The notes beneath the pieces were generated by a model. It was given only the letters and a program-made list of their open reading frames with translations. It was not told the DNA's origin and did not search any database. Shown here piece after piece: positions 1 through 6,958 of a stretch of DNA of 64,000 bases. Numbering within the stretch: the first letter of the stretch is position 1; every line of letters starts with the position of its first letter. Location: contig CAIXZF010000035.1 of the NCBI GenBank assembly GCA_903923925.1, forward strand, positions 310,001-374,000, given 5' to 3'. A program made the position numbers and the translations under genes. Source of the DNA: an uncultured Bacteroidales bacterium. Its GTDB lineage: Bacteria > Bacteroidota > Bacteroidia > Bacteroidales > CAIXZF01.

Positions 1-365
1 GAAATTCTGGAATAACAGAGCTTTCAAACTATCCAAACCCTTTTATTGATTATACATGGTTTAGTTTTGTCATTACTGGTAATAAATTACCAGATTATTT
101 TGTCTTAAAGATATCAGATATAAGAGGGCGCTTGGTTAAAGAGGTCACGCAAGATGAATTTGGTCCGCTTAAGATTGGAACGAATTTAAGCAAAACGCCC
201 TGGTATGGAATTGACGATTACGGATGTAAACTGGCAGCCGGTGTTTATCTGACTGAGCTTGTGTTGAAAATTAATGGAGAAGATTTAACGGTAAACTCAA
301 ATCTTCAATCAGCCAAAACTAAAAAAACAATTAGCTCTAAAGGGAAACTTGTACTTATTAAATAA
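1..365 (+). CDS. C-terminal fragment of a T9SS-secreted protein (possibly PorU-like)
   Basis: The reading frame is open from the window edge (first full codon at base 3) to the TAA at 363-365, so only the last ~120 residues of a larger protein are visible. They show LSNYPNPF, a beta-sandwich pattern with ISDIRGRLVKEV, then YGIDDYGCKLAAGVYL and a terminal KLVLIK. This is the FlgD-Ig-like C-terminal fold that ends many Bacteroidota secreted proteins, including the C25-family sortase PorU and other lamin-tail or peptidase proteins. The variant with W-x-G-x-D-D-x-G and the KLVLIK end resembles PorU-type proteins more than ordinary type A cargo, but the catalytic region lies outside the window, so that identity is only a guess. 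A TTG at 132 is internal and is not taken as a start. deoC follows within 5 bases. Confidence 0.7.
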   Translation, partial: NSGITELSNYPNPFIDYTWFSFVITGNKLPDYFVLKISDIRGRLVKEVTQDEFGPLKIGTNLSKTPWYGIDDYGCKLAAGVYLTELVLKINGEDLTVNSNLQSAKTKKTISSKGKLVLIK

Positions 366-369
366 TAAT

Positions 370-1218
370 ATGGAATTTAAATTTGATTCTATTGGTCTGA
401 TTACGAAAGAAGAATTATCTGTTAAAACTCTTGAAATACTCGACCAACCTTTAACGGACATTTCCAATTCAGAGGCTTTATCTCTAGCCCTTTCTTGTAT
501 CGACTTAACTACTTTAGATGGTAATGATAATTTTAAGGTTATAAAGGATCTCTGTGATAAAGCAACTTCATATCAAAATATTGAAAAAGGTATTCCTTCT
601 GTTGCTGCAGTCTGCGTTTATTCGAATTTTATTCCTGAAGTAAAGAAACTTTTATTTGGAAAGGGAATTAAATTAGCCTGTGTTGCCGGAGGTTTTCCGT
701 CTGGTCAGGGGTTGTTGGAATCAAGAATATTTGAAGTTAGAATTGCAAAAGAGGCTGGAGCCGATGAAATTGATATCATTTTTCCTCGTGGTTTGCTTTT
801 TGCAGGAGAATACAATGCTGCCTTTGATGAAATCTGTATGATGCGGAAGGCCTGCAGCGGACTTACATTAAAAGTAATCCTTGAAACTGGCGAGATGTCA
901 AATCCTCTCGATATATGCAGAGCTGCTGAGATTTCAATTTTTGCAGGAGCTGATTTTATTAAAACCTCCACTGGGAAAACTACAATAGGAGCAACACCTG
1001 AGGCACTTTGGATTATGTTAAAGCTTATTAAAGATTATAATATTCTCACAGGCAAGAAAATTGGAATAAAACCTTCCGGTGGAATAGGAGAACCAGAAAC
1101 TGCACTTAATTGCATTAAGCTGATTTCTTCCGTGCCTGGTAAGGATTGGTTAAATAATTCTTTGTTCAGGATTGGGGCAAGTCGTTTAGCAGATAAGATA
1201 TATCAGAAATTATGCTGA
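370..1218 (+). CDS. deoC: Deoxyribose-phosphate aldolase
   Basis: A cytosolic class I aldolase that splits 2-deoxyribose-5-phosphate into glyceraldehyde-3-phosphate and acetaldehyde, the last step in deoxynucleoside salvage for carbon. Family marks are clear: the DEIDIIF strand with the catalytic Asp, the Schiff-base lysine in FIKTSTG, the second active-site lysine in IKPSGGIG, and the C-terminal FRIGASR phosphate site. With the ATG at 370 the protein has 282 residues, a little longer than the ~220-260 of short bacterial forms because of an N-terminal extension, as in other Bacteroidota copies. An in-frame start at 349 would overlap the upstream gene and adds only MYLLNNN, so 370 is preferred. 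It lies 4 bases after the preceding stop and is probably cotranscribed with it. Confidence 0.95.
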   Translation: MEFKFDSIGLITKEELSVKTLEILDQPLTDISNSEALSLALSCIDLTTLDGNDNFKVIKDLCDKATSYQNIEKGIPSVAAVCVYSNFIPEVKKLLFGKGIKLACVAGGFPSGQGLLESRIFEVRIAKEAGADEIDIIFPRGLLFAGEYNAAFDEICMMRKACSGLTLKVILETGEMSNPLDICRAAEISIFAGADFIKTSTGKTTIGATPEALWIMLKLIKDYNILTGKKIGIKPSGGIGEPETALNCIKLISSVPGKDWLNNSLFRIGASRLADKIYQKLC

Positions 1219-1259
1219 TGGTAAAATTTGTACATTTGTCACTCCCAATCGTAAAGAAT

Positions 1260-2051
1260 ATGAAAAAAATATTTACACTCCTGCTATTTAGTTTTTTATA
1301 CGTTGGATTATATTCCCAAACAACCTTAGATACAGCAGTTAATTTTCAGGTTAAAGATACTCATGGAATTACGCATCACCTTTTCGATATTCTTGATCAG
1401 AATAAATTTGTGCTTATAAATGTTCATTCAACTTCTTGTGGACCATGTGTAACTTACGCTCCGGATATGCAACAGGCTTATATTCAATATGGTCAGAATA
1501 ATGGGGATGTATATTTCCTGGGAATTGTTTGGGGTGCATCGAATGCTGCAGTAATGGATTTCGATTCAACCTATGGTATTACTTATCCTTGCGCCAGCGG
1601 ATCTCAGGGTAATGGGAATAATGTTATCCTTTCTTTTGATATTCAATCTTATCCAACTGCATTTCTTATTGCCCCTGATAGACATATTGTCAATAAGTAC
1701 ATATATCCTCCAAGTATACAGGTCTTAGACAGCAATTTGTCTGCGATATTAGCAACTACAACTGTTTTTAATCCATTGGGATCAAAAGAGTCTATAACCA
1801 TAGGACCTGTATCCCCGAATCCTGTAAAACAAAGTATTGATTTATCTGTTGAACTTTCAGAAAAAGAACAGTTAGACTTTACTGTCTATAATATTCTGGG
1901 CCAGAAACTAACACAGCTTGATCAAAATGAGTATGAAAGGGGAAGAAATCAGATTAAAATTGATGCTTCCGGATTGAAGGCTGGCATATATTTTGTTAAC
2001 GTTAATTCAGGAATTCGGTTTATCAAAACAATAAAATTTGTAAAAAAGTAG
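1260..2051 (+). CDS. Secreted thioredoxin-fold protein with T9SS type A sorting domain
   Basis: Begins with a signal peptide (MKKIFTLLLFSFLYVGLYSQ), followed by a TlpA/AhpC-TSA-like thioredoxin fold. The redox motif is CGPC (in STSCGPCVTYAP, about residue 60). The last ~75 residues are a T9SS type A sorting domain, marked by SPNPVKQSIDL, the YNILGQKL strand and a final IKTIKFVKK. A secreted disulfide-active or peroxide-handling protein retained at the surface is the simplest reading; the substrate is unknown. The ATG at 1260 is chosen because the signal peptide starts there; an upstream in-frame ATG at 1212 would overlap deoC and place 16 unlikely residues in front. Confidence 0.85.
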   Translation: MKKIFTLLLFSFLYVGLYSQTTLDTAVNFQVKDTHGITHHLFDILDQNKFVLINVHSTSCGPCVTYAPDMQQAYIQYGQNNGDVYFLGIVWGASNAAVMDFDSTYGITYPCASGSQGNGNNVILSFDIQSYPTAFLIAPDRHIVNKYIYPPSIQVLDSNLSAILATTTVFNPLGSKESITIGPVSPNPVKQSIDLSVELSEKEQLDFTVYNILGQKLTQLDQNEYERGRNQIKIDASGLKAGIYFVNVNSGIRFIKTIKFVKK

Positions 2052-2082
2052 ATTGAATTTAATAATATAATTCTTGTCTGCA

Positions 2083-2490
2083 ATGAAAACAACATATAGT
2101 CTTCTCTTAATATTTACAATTCTTATCACTTTCTTAGCTGAATGTACGCCAGATTCAACAGAAGATCCCAATCCATCTGATCCCAGGCAAAAATTTCTTG
2201 GGACATGGCTTGTTCAGGAAACTGGGAAGAAAAAATTGACTTATCAGGTTAACATTTCCGAAAATCCTTCTAATACAAGCGAAGTACTGATTAGTAATTT
2301 CTATAATTTTGGTATAAAGCCTTATGCTATTGTTACGTCAGGTACTATTACAATGCCTGTACAGTCTTTCGCTTCACAGGGTATTCAGGTTAATGGTTCC
2401 GGAGAGTATTCAACAAATAGAATACAATGGATTTACTACGTGAACAATGGAGCTGATCTGGATACAATTGTTTCGGTTTATTCAAAATAA
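2083..2490 (+). CDS. Putative small lipoprotein, lipocalin-like size, unknown function
   Basis: A 135-residue protein with a hydrophobic N-terminal segment ending LITFLAEC, which looks like a lipoprotein signal with an unusual Glu just before the Cys. It is followed by a Pro/Asp-rich linker (TPDSTEDPNPSDPRQ) and a mature part starting KFLGTWLVQETG, the typical beginning of small Bacteroidota lipocalin-like lipoproteins in which a folded barrel starts with a GTW motif. I do not recognise a specific function. The ATG at 2083 is used in place of an in-frame TTG at 2074. It follows the thioredoxin gene by 31 bases and converges on the DUF4296 gene with 6 bases between the stops. Confidence 0.65.
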   Translation: MKTTYSLLLIFTILITFLAECTPDSTEDPNPSDPRQKFLGTWLVQETGKKKLTYQVNISENPSNTSEVLISNFYNFGIKPYAIVTSGTITMPVQSFASQGIQVNGSGEYSTNRIQWIYYVNNGADLDTIVSVYSK

Positions 2491-2496
2491 AAAAAA

Positions 2497-2865
2497 TTAG
2501 TCCAGCTTTTTTCCATGATTGAGCATACTCTGCATTTTATTCAGACTATCAACAAGGTTTGAATAAATCTTTAGCAGTTCCTCTGGTTTTGATTTGTAAA
2601 AATCAATATTTTTTCTGAATTGGTCCTCTGTAATGTGATGTTTAGTGAATATTGCCTTGTACATATGTTTGGTGTATGGCCCGCTATCCGGTTGTTTCAT
2701 TTTGTGCATATAAATACTAGCTTCAGCTAGCTGACAATCTTTTAGTACCTCAACGAATTTTTCCTGGGATAATATTCCTTCAGGTAATTCTTCTTTCTTA
2801 ATAAGGTTACATCCGGTAAGAATAAACCCTGTTAAAAAGAAAATTAGTATGAAAGTTTTCTTCAC
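2497..2865 (-). CDS. DUF4296 family lipoprotein
   Basis: A 122-residue protein with a clear lipoprotein signal (FFLTGFILTGC, lipobox LTGC). The body matches the DUF4296 pattern: ILSQEKFVEVLKDCQLAEAS, then a helical stretch with FTKHHITEDQFRKNIDFYKSKP and a Leu-rich end. DUF4296 is a Bacteroidota-specific envelope family with no established function. Its start overlaps the end of the OmpH-like gene by 4 bases (ATGA type), so the two are very likely translated from one mRNA together with recQ upstream. The pairing of a small lipoprotein with a periplasmic chaperone-like protein suggests an envelope role. Confidence 0.85.
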   Translation of the reverse strand: MKKTFILIFFLTGFILTGCNLIKKEELPEGILSQEKFVEVLKDCQLAEASIYMHKMKQPDSGPYTKHMYKAIFTKHHITEDQFRKNIDFYKSKPEELLKIYSNLVDSLNKMQSMLNHGKKLD

Positions 2866-3554
2866 TTAGAGGAAGCTTTTTTATCTTTAAATTCCTTATT
2901 AAGTCCATCCAAAACAGTACTTGTTATATCAAGTGTGTCTTTGGCAAGCAAAATACCACCACCTTTAGAGTATCCCAGGATATAGTCAAATCCGAATTTC
3001 GAATTATAGCGCTTAAGGAAATTATGAATACTATCCACAAATACCTGATTTAACCTTTGTTCTTCATCCGACATCCTGGAAGTATAATCCTGGTTTAGTT
3101 GATAAAGTTTTTGTCCTTCAGCTTTCAACTGTTCATCCATTCGTTGAGCATCGTCCATGCTCAATTGCTTGGATTCGTACCGCTGCTGAAGATCTTTACC
3201 TTTTTGTTCCAATGCTTTCTGTTTCCCTGCTATTTCTGCATCATACTGAGCATATTTTCCTTCAAGATTCTTCTGTAATTCTTTAACGAGTTCATAATGA
3301 ACTTTAATTGTGTCTGAATTTACAAAGGCAATTCGCAGTCCCCCTGGTTTTGAATAGGCAGCAGCAATTGATGCCTTTTCATCTTTAGGATGTTTGGACT
3401 GTTGAAAAAAATACAATACATACAGCACAACAACAGCACAGAGAATAATAATATTCCCAATAACCAGAATCTTGGATTGGCTTGATTGCACTTCTTTGGT
3501 TGGATTCACATTCACTTGTGAATCCAACTCTTTTTCAGGGGTTTGTTCTTCCAT
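2862..3554 (-). CDS. OmpH/Skp-like protein with N-terminal membrane anchor
   Basis: A 230-residue protein. Residues ~1-28 are polar, ~29-50 form one transmembrane segment (ILVIGNIIILCAVVVLYVLY), and the rest is a Skp/OmpH-type domain: a short strand IAFVNSDTIKVHYELV, a long charged coiled coil rich in Lys, Gln and Glu, and a closing part with FGFDYILGYS. Classical Skp is a free periplasmic outer-membrane-protein chaperone with a cleaved signal. Here the hydrophobic segment is internal and preceded by a charged cytoplasmic tail, so the domain is probably tethered to the inner membrane facing the periplasm. It sits 5 bases downstream of recQ and overlaps the DUF4296 gene. Two further soluble Skp-like genes lie at 26002-27130. 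Confidence 0.8.
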   Translation of the reverse strand: MEEQTPEKELDSQVNVNPTKEVQSSQSKILVIGNIIILCAVVVLYVLYFFQQSKHPKDEKASIAAAYSKPGGLRIAFVNSDTIKVHYELVKELQKNLEGKYAQYDAEIAGKQKALEQKGKDLQQRYESKQLSMDDAQRMDEQLKAEGQKLYQLNQDYTSRMSDEEQRLNQVFVDSIHNFLKRYNSKFGFDYILGYSKGGGILLAKDTLDITSTVLDGLNKEFKDKKASSK

Positions 3555-3559
3555 ATTAT

Positions 3560-5758
3560 TTAATTGCCAAGTTCTGAAAGGAATTTAATACGCATAATCC
3601 TTATTTCTTCTTCAGTATATTCATCTTCACCAAGAGATTTTGCAGCATCTTCAATTGAATCTGACTCAGCTTCCCTGAAATATTCGAAAATTTCCTCCTG
3701 ATGATAAGGGTCTACGTATTCATCAACGTAATAGTCAATGTCTATTTTTGTTCCGGCAGAAACAATACTTTCTATTTCTGTAAGTAATTCATCAATTGTC
3801 AGGGTTTTGGCATAGGCAATATCTTCGAGTGCAAGTTTCCTGTCAATGTTCTGAATAATATAAACTTTCAGACCAGATTTATTTACAGGAGATTTTACAA
3901 CAAGGTCCATTGGCCTTACAATTTCGTTTTCCTCAACATAAGTTTTGATAAGTTCAACGAAAGGTTTGCCATATTTCTGAGCTTTACCTGCACCAACACC
4001 AGTTATCTGTTTTAGTTCTTCAACAGTAATAGGATATTGAATAGCCATATCCTCCAATGAGGGATCCTGAAAAATAACAAAAGGAGGTAATTGTTCCTTT
4101 CTGGATATTTCTTTGCGAAGGTCTTTCAGTAAAGAGAATAAAGTTTTATCGGTAGTACTTGTTTTGTGTCCGGCTCCTGCAAAGAAATCCTCTTCCTCAC
4201 TAACTTCGTAGTCATGATCCTGAGTGAGCAGAAATGATCGAGGCTTTTGCATGAATTCAAAGCCTTCACTACTGATTTTCAAGAGCCCGTAGTTTTCTAT
4301 ATCCTTGAATAACAGCCGTTCAATAAGAGTCTGCCTGACAACTGCATTCCAGAATTTTTCATCCTTGTCAAGGCCTTTGCCAAAAGAAGAAAGTTTGTTA
4401 TGCTTAAAAGACTTTATCTGGGCAGATGTTTTGCCCATCAAAATATTAATTAAATGTTTTGCTTTAAATAGTTGCTTAGTTTCATTTACCACATCCATAA
4501 CCATTTCAACGTAAGCCTTACCCTCGAATTTTGCCTTTGGATGCAGGCAGTTGTCGCAATTCTGACATTGAGTCTCATCAAAAATTTCCCCAAAATAATG
4601 CAACAATTGTTTCCTTCGGCAAACGGATGATTCAGCATATGAAACAGTTTCCAGAAGGAGCTGTTTGGCAATTTCCTGTTCAGCAACTGGTTTTCCCTTC
4701 ATGAACTTTTCAAGCTTCTGAATGTCGTCATAACTATAGAAGGCAACGCAGTTTCCTTCTCCGTCATCTCTTCCTGAACGACCCGTTTCCTGATAATAGC
4801 CCTCAAGACTCTTTGGGATATCAAAGTGAATTACAAAACGTACATCCGGCTTATCTATTCCCATACCAAAGGCAATAGTAGCAACAATTACATCAACTTC
4901 TTCCATAAGGAATCTGTCCTGATTCTGAGCTCTTGTCTGAGAATCAAGTCCTGCATGGTAGGGTAGAGCCTTAATTCCATTAACCACAAGGGTTTCTGCA
5001 ATTTCTTCAACCTTTTTTCTTGAAAGACAATATATGATTCCTGATTTTGATGTACTGCCCTTGATATATTTGATCACATCTTTTATTACATCTTTCGATT
5101 TTGGTCTTACCTCATAATAAAGGTTGGATCTGTTGAAAGATGACTTATAAAGATTGGCACTGTTCATCTGAAGGTTTTTCAGGATGTCCTGTTGGACCTT
5201 CGGAGTAGCCGTGGCAGTGAGCGCCATCAATGGAACTTTCTGGCCTATCGCATCTATGATGGGCCTTAATCGCCTGTATTCCGGTCGGAAATCATGTCCC
5301 CATTCTGAAATACAATGAGCTTCATCAATAGCAAAGAATGAGATGTTAATATCCTTGAAAAAAGTAATATTCTCTTCCTTTGTTAATGATTCAGGAGCAA
5401 CATATAACAATTTAGTTTTGCCACTTGTAATATCAGCCTTCACCTCAGTAATTTCATTTTTACTGAGTGATGAATTTAGAAAATGGGCAATCCCCTTGTC
5501 CATGCCGAATGTCCGGATGGCATCCACCTGATTCTTCATTAATGAAATTAACGGAGATATTATAATGGCAGTACCTTCGCTAATAATTGCCGGGAGCTGG
5601 TAGCACATTGACTTCCCACCTCCTGTTGGCATTATTACAAAAGTATCCTTACCATCTAACAGGTTACGGATAATAGGCTCCTGATTCCCTTTAAAACTAT
5701 CAAATCCGAAGATTCTTTTTAGTATGTCTTGTAACGTATTGTCGACACTAACAGCCAT
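3560..5758 (-). CDS. recQ: ATP-dependent DNA helicase RecQ
   Basis: A 3'-5' superfamily 2 helicase for recombination and fork repair. Walker A is MPTGGGKS (about residues 43-50), motif II is IDEAHCISEWGHDFRPEY, and motif VI is YYQETGRSGRD. The RQC zinc site is visible as the four-cysteine cluster CRRKQLLHYF...CQNCDNC. An HRDC domain (ELKQITGVGAGKAQKYG) follows, and then a ~130-residue acidic extension that is common in Bacteroidota RecQ. The 732-residue ATG start at 5758 is preferred; an upstream in-frame TTG at 5773 would add MGKSI. It is the first gene of a minus-strand unit with the OmpH-like and DUF4296 genes. A good promoter and an 8+8-base inverted repeat lie upstream (see 5837-5869). 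Confidence 0.95.
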   Translation of the reverse strand: MAVSVDNTLQDILKRIFGFDSFKGNQEPIIRNLLDGKDTFVIMPTGGGKSMCYQLPAIISEGTAIIISPLISLMKNQVDAIRTFGMDKGIAHFLNSSLSKNEITEVKADITSGKTKLLYVAPESLTKEENITFFKDINISFFAIDEAHCISEWGHDFRPEYRRLRPIIDAIGQKVPLMALTATATPKVQQDILKNLQMNSANLYKSSFNRSNLYYEVRPKSKDVIKDVIKYIKGSTSKSGIIYCLSRKKVEEIAETLVVNGIKALPYHAGLDSQTRAQNQDRFLMEEVDVIVATIAFGMGIDKPDVRFVIHFDIPKSLEGYYQETGRSGRDDGEGNCVAFYSYDDIQKLEKFMKGKPVAEQEIAKQLLLETVSYAESSVCRRKQLLHYFGEIFDETQCQNCDNCLHPKAKFEGKAYVEMVMDVVNETKQLFKAKHLINILMGKTSAQIKSFKHNKLSSFGKGLDKDEKFWNAVVRQTLIERLLFKDIENYGLLKISSEGFEFMQKPRSFLLTQDHDYEVSEEEDFFAGAGHKTSTTDKTLFSLLKDLRKEISRKEQLPPFVIFQDPSLEDMAIQYPITVEELKQITGVGAGKAQKYGKPFVELIKTYVEENEIVRPMDLVVKSPVNKSGLKVYIIQNIDRKLALEDIAYAKTLTIDELLTEIESIVSAGTKIDIDYYVDEYVDPYHQEEIFEYFREAESDSIEDAAKSLGEDEYTEEEIRIMRIKFLSELGN

Positions 5759-5781
5759 GATGCTCTTTCCCAAATTATACC

Positions 5782-5789
5782 TACCTTTG
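5782..5789 (+). promoter_or_regulatory. Possible -7 element for kdsD (TACCTTTG)
   Basis: TACCTTTG matches TAnnTTTG and lies ~95 bases before the kdsD start, in the divergent region with recQ. No TTG is found at the proper distance upstream, so this is only a weak candidate. Confidence 0.3.
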
Positions 5790-5836
5790 TGCTGAAAGAC
5801 TTAAAACTTTCTGATTATTAAATTAACCGCTTATTA

Positions 5837-5869
5837 CAAATTTAAGTACAAAATCGTCGTTTTGTACAA
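5837..5869 (-). promoter_or_regulatory. Promoter of the recQ unit (TTG, 22 nt, TAAATTTG)
   Basis: Read on the minus strand, TTG at 5869-5867 is followed after 22 bases by TAAATTTG at 5844-5837. This matches the Bacteroidota housekeeping promoter (TTTG at about -33, TAnnTTTG at about -7). The expected start of transcription is ~70 bases before the recQ ATG. The spacer is almost entirely occupied by an inverted repeat, listed separately. Confidence 0.55.
5846..5867. repeat. Inverted repeat (operator candidate) in the recQ promoter spacer
   Basis: GTACAAAA, six bases (TCGTCG), TTTTGTAC: a perfect 8-base inverted repeat lying between the -33 and -7 elements of the recQ promoter. It is in the recQ-kdsD divergent region. 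The run of A that follows on the plus strand is on the wrong side for a terminator of recQ or kdsD, so an operator is the better guess. Confidence 0.45.
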
Positions 5870-5884
5870 AAAAAAAAGAATATT

Positions 5885-6850
5885 TTGAAATCGGCCGACG
5901 AAATTAAGAAAATTGCCTGTAGAACTATCAATGATGAATCAAAGGCAATAGAAAATCTTCAGAATTTTATTGATGATGATTTCGTTAAAGTCGTCGATTT
6001 ATTACTCAACTCTAAAGGAAGAGCAATTTTAACCGGCATTGGAAAAAGTGCAAACATAGCTCTAAAAATCGTTGCTACACTCAATTCAACGGGAACTCCT
6101 GCAATTTTTATGCATGCTGCCGATGCAATACATGGAGATCTTGGTAATGTACAAGGTGATGATGTCGTTCTTTGCTTGTCAAAATCAGGAAATACTCCTG
6201 AGGTAAAACTATTAGTTCCACTGATAAGAAATATGGGGAACACAATTGTAGCGATCGTTGGAAATACTTCTTCTTACCTTGCCCAAGAATCTGATTTTGT
6301 TCTTAATACCACAGTGGATAAGGAGGCTTGCCCCAATAATCTGGCTCCGACTTCGTCTACAACTGCCCAACTGGTTATGGGTGATGCACTGGCTGTATGC
6401 CTTCTCGAGTGCCGGGGATTCACAACTGCCGACTTTGCAAAATATCACCCAGGTGGAGCACTTGGAAAACAATTATATCTTAAAGTAGAAGATGTATATA
6501 GGAATAATGAATCTCCCTCAGTTGATGCTGAAGATGATATCAGGCATACCATAATTGAGATTTCTTCAAAACGACTCGGTTGTGCTGCCGTTATTTTTAA
6601 TAATGAACTTGTTGGAATGGTCACAGATGGAGACCTTAGGAGAATGCTACAGCAAAATGAAAAGATTGACGGTTTGATGGCGAAAGACATTATGTCACTA
6701 AAGCCCAAAACAATTACTCCTGAAACATTATTAATTAATGCTCTTTCAATGATGAGAGGCAACAATATTACTCAATTACTTGTTGTTGAGAATAGCACTT
6801 ATCTGGGAATTATACATTTGCATGATATTTTAAAGGAAGGTATTATTTAA
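5885..6850 (+). CDS. kdsD: Arabinose-5-phosphate isomerase (KpsF/KdsD/GutQ family)
   Basis: Converts ribulose-5-phosphate to arabinose-5-phosphate, the precursor of Kdo in lipopolysaccharide. Residues ~30-190 form the SIS sugar-isomerase domain (LTGIGKSANIALKIVATLNS, AADAIHGDLG, LSKSGNTPE, ACPNNLAPTSSTTAQLVMGD, and the HPGGALGK end), followed by two CBS domains (~205-320). The 321-residue length is usual. The start is a TTG; no in-frame ATG lies near the family's conserved N-terminus, and the residues after the TTG (MKSADEIKKIA) align with the usual start of Bacteroidota homologues. The gene is divergent from recQ and followed by an outer-membrane protein and lptB, so the neighbourhood is one of LPS supply and transport. 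Confidence 0.93.
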   Translation: MKSADEIKKIACRTINDESKAIENLQNFIDDDFVKVVDLLLNSKGRAILTGIGKSANIALKIVATLNSTGTPAIFMHAADAIHGDLGNVQGDDVVLCLSKSGNTPEVKLLVPLIRNMGNTIVAIVGNTSSYLAQESDFVLNTTVDKEACPNNLAPTSSTTAQLVMGDALAVCLLECRGFTTADFAKYHPGGALGKQLYLKVEDVYRNNESPSVDAEDDIRHTIIEISSKRLGCAAVIFNNELVGMVTDGDLRRMLQQNEKIDGLMAKDIMSLKPKTITPETLLINALSMMRGNNITQLLVVENSTYLGIIHLHDILKEGII

Positions 6851-6865
6851 TATTCTTTCTGGCCT

Positions 6866-6873
6866 TATTTTTG
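6866..6873 (+). promoter_or_regulatory. Possible -7 element for the DUF5686 gene (TATTTTTG)
   Basis: TATTTTTG fits TAnnTTTG and lies 16 bases after the kdsD stop and 86 bases before the next gene. A TTG at the right distance upstream is missing. Confidence 0.35.
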
Positions 6874-6958
6874 CGGTTGATAACCTTTTTTTTAGGTAAA
6901 TTAATAAGTAGATCGCAAATTATAATTCCATTATTTTATTATATTAACCTGATCATCG

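Noticed and set aside
1212-1259. Longer N-terminus for the thioredoxin-fold protein
   Set aside because: It would overlap deoC and push the signal peptide inward by 16 residues; the ATG at 1260 starts the signal peptide directly.
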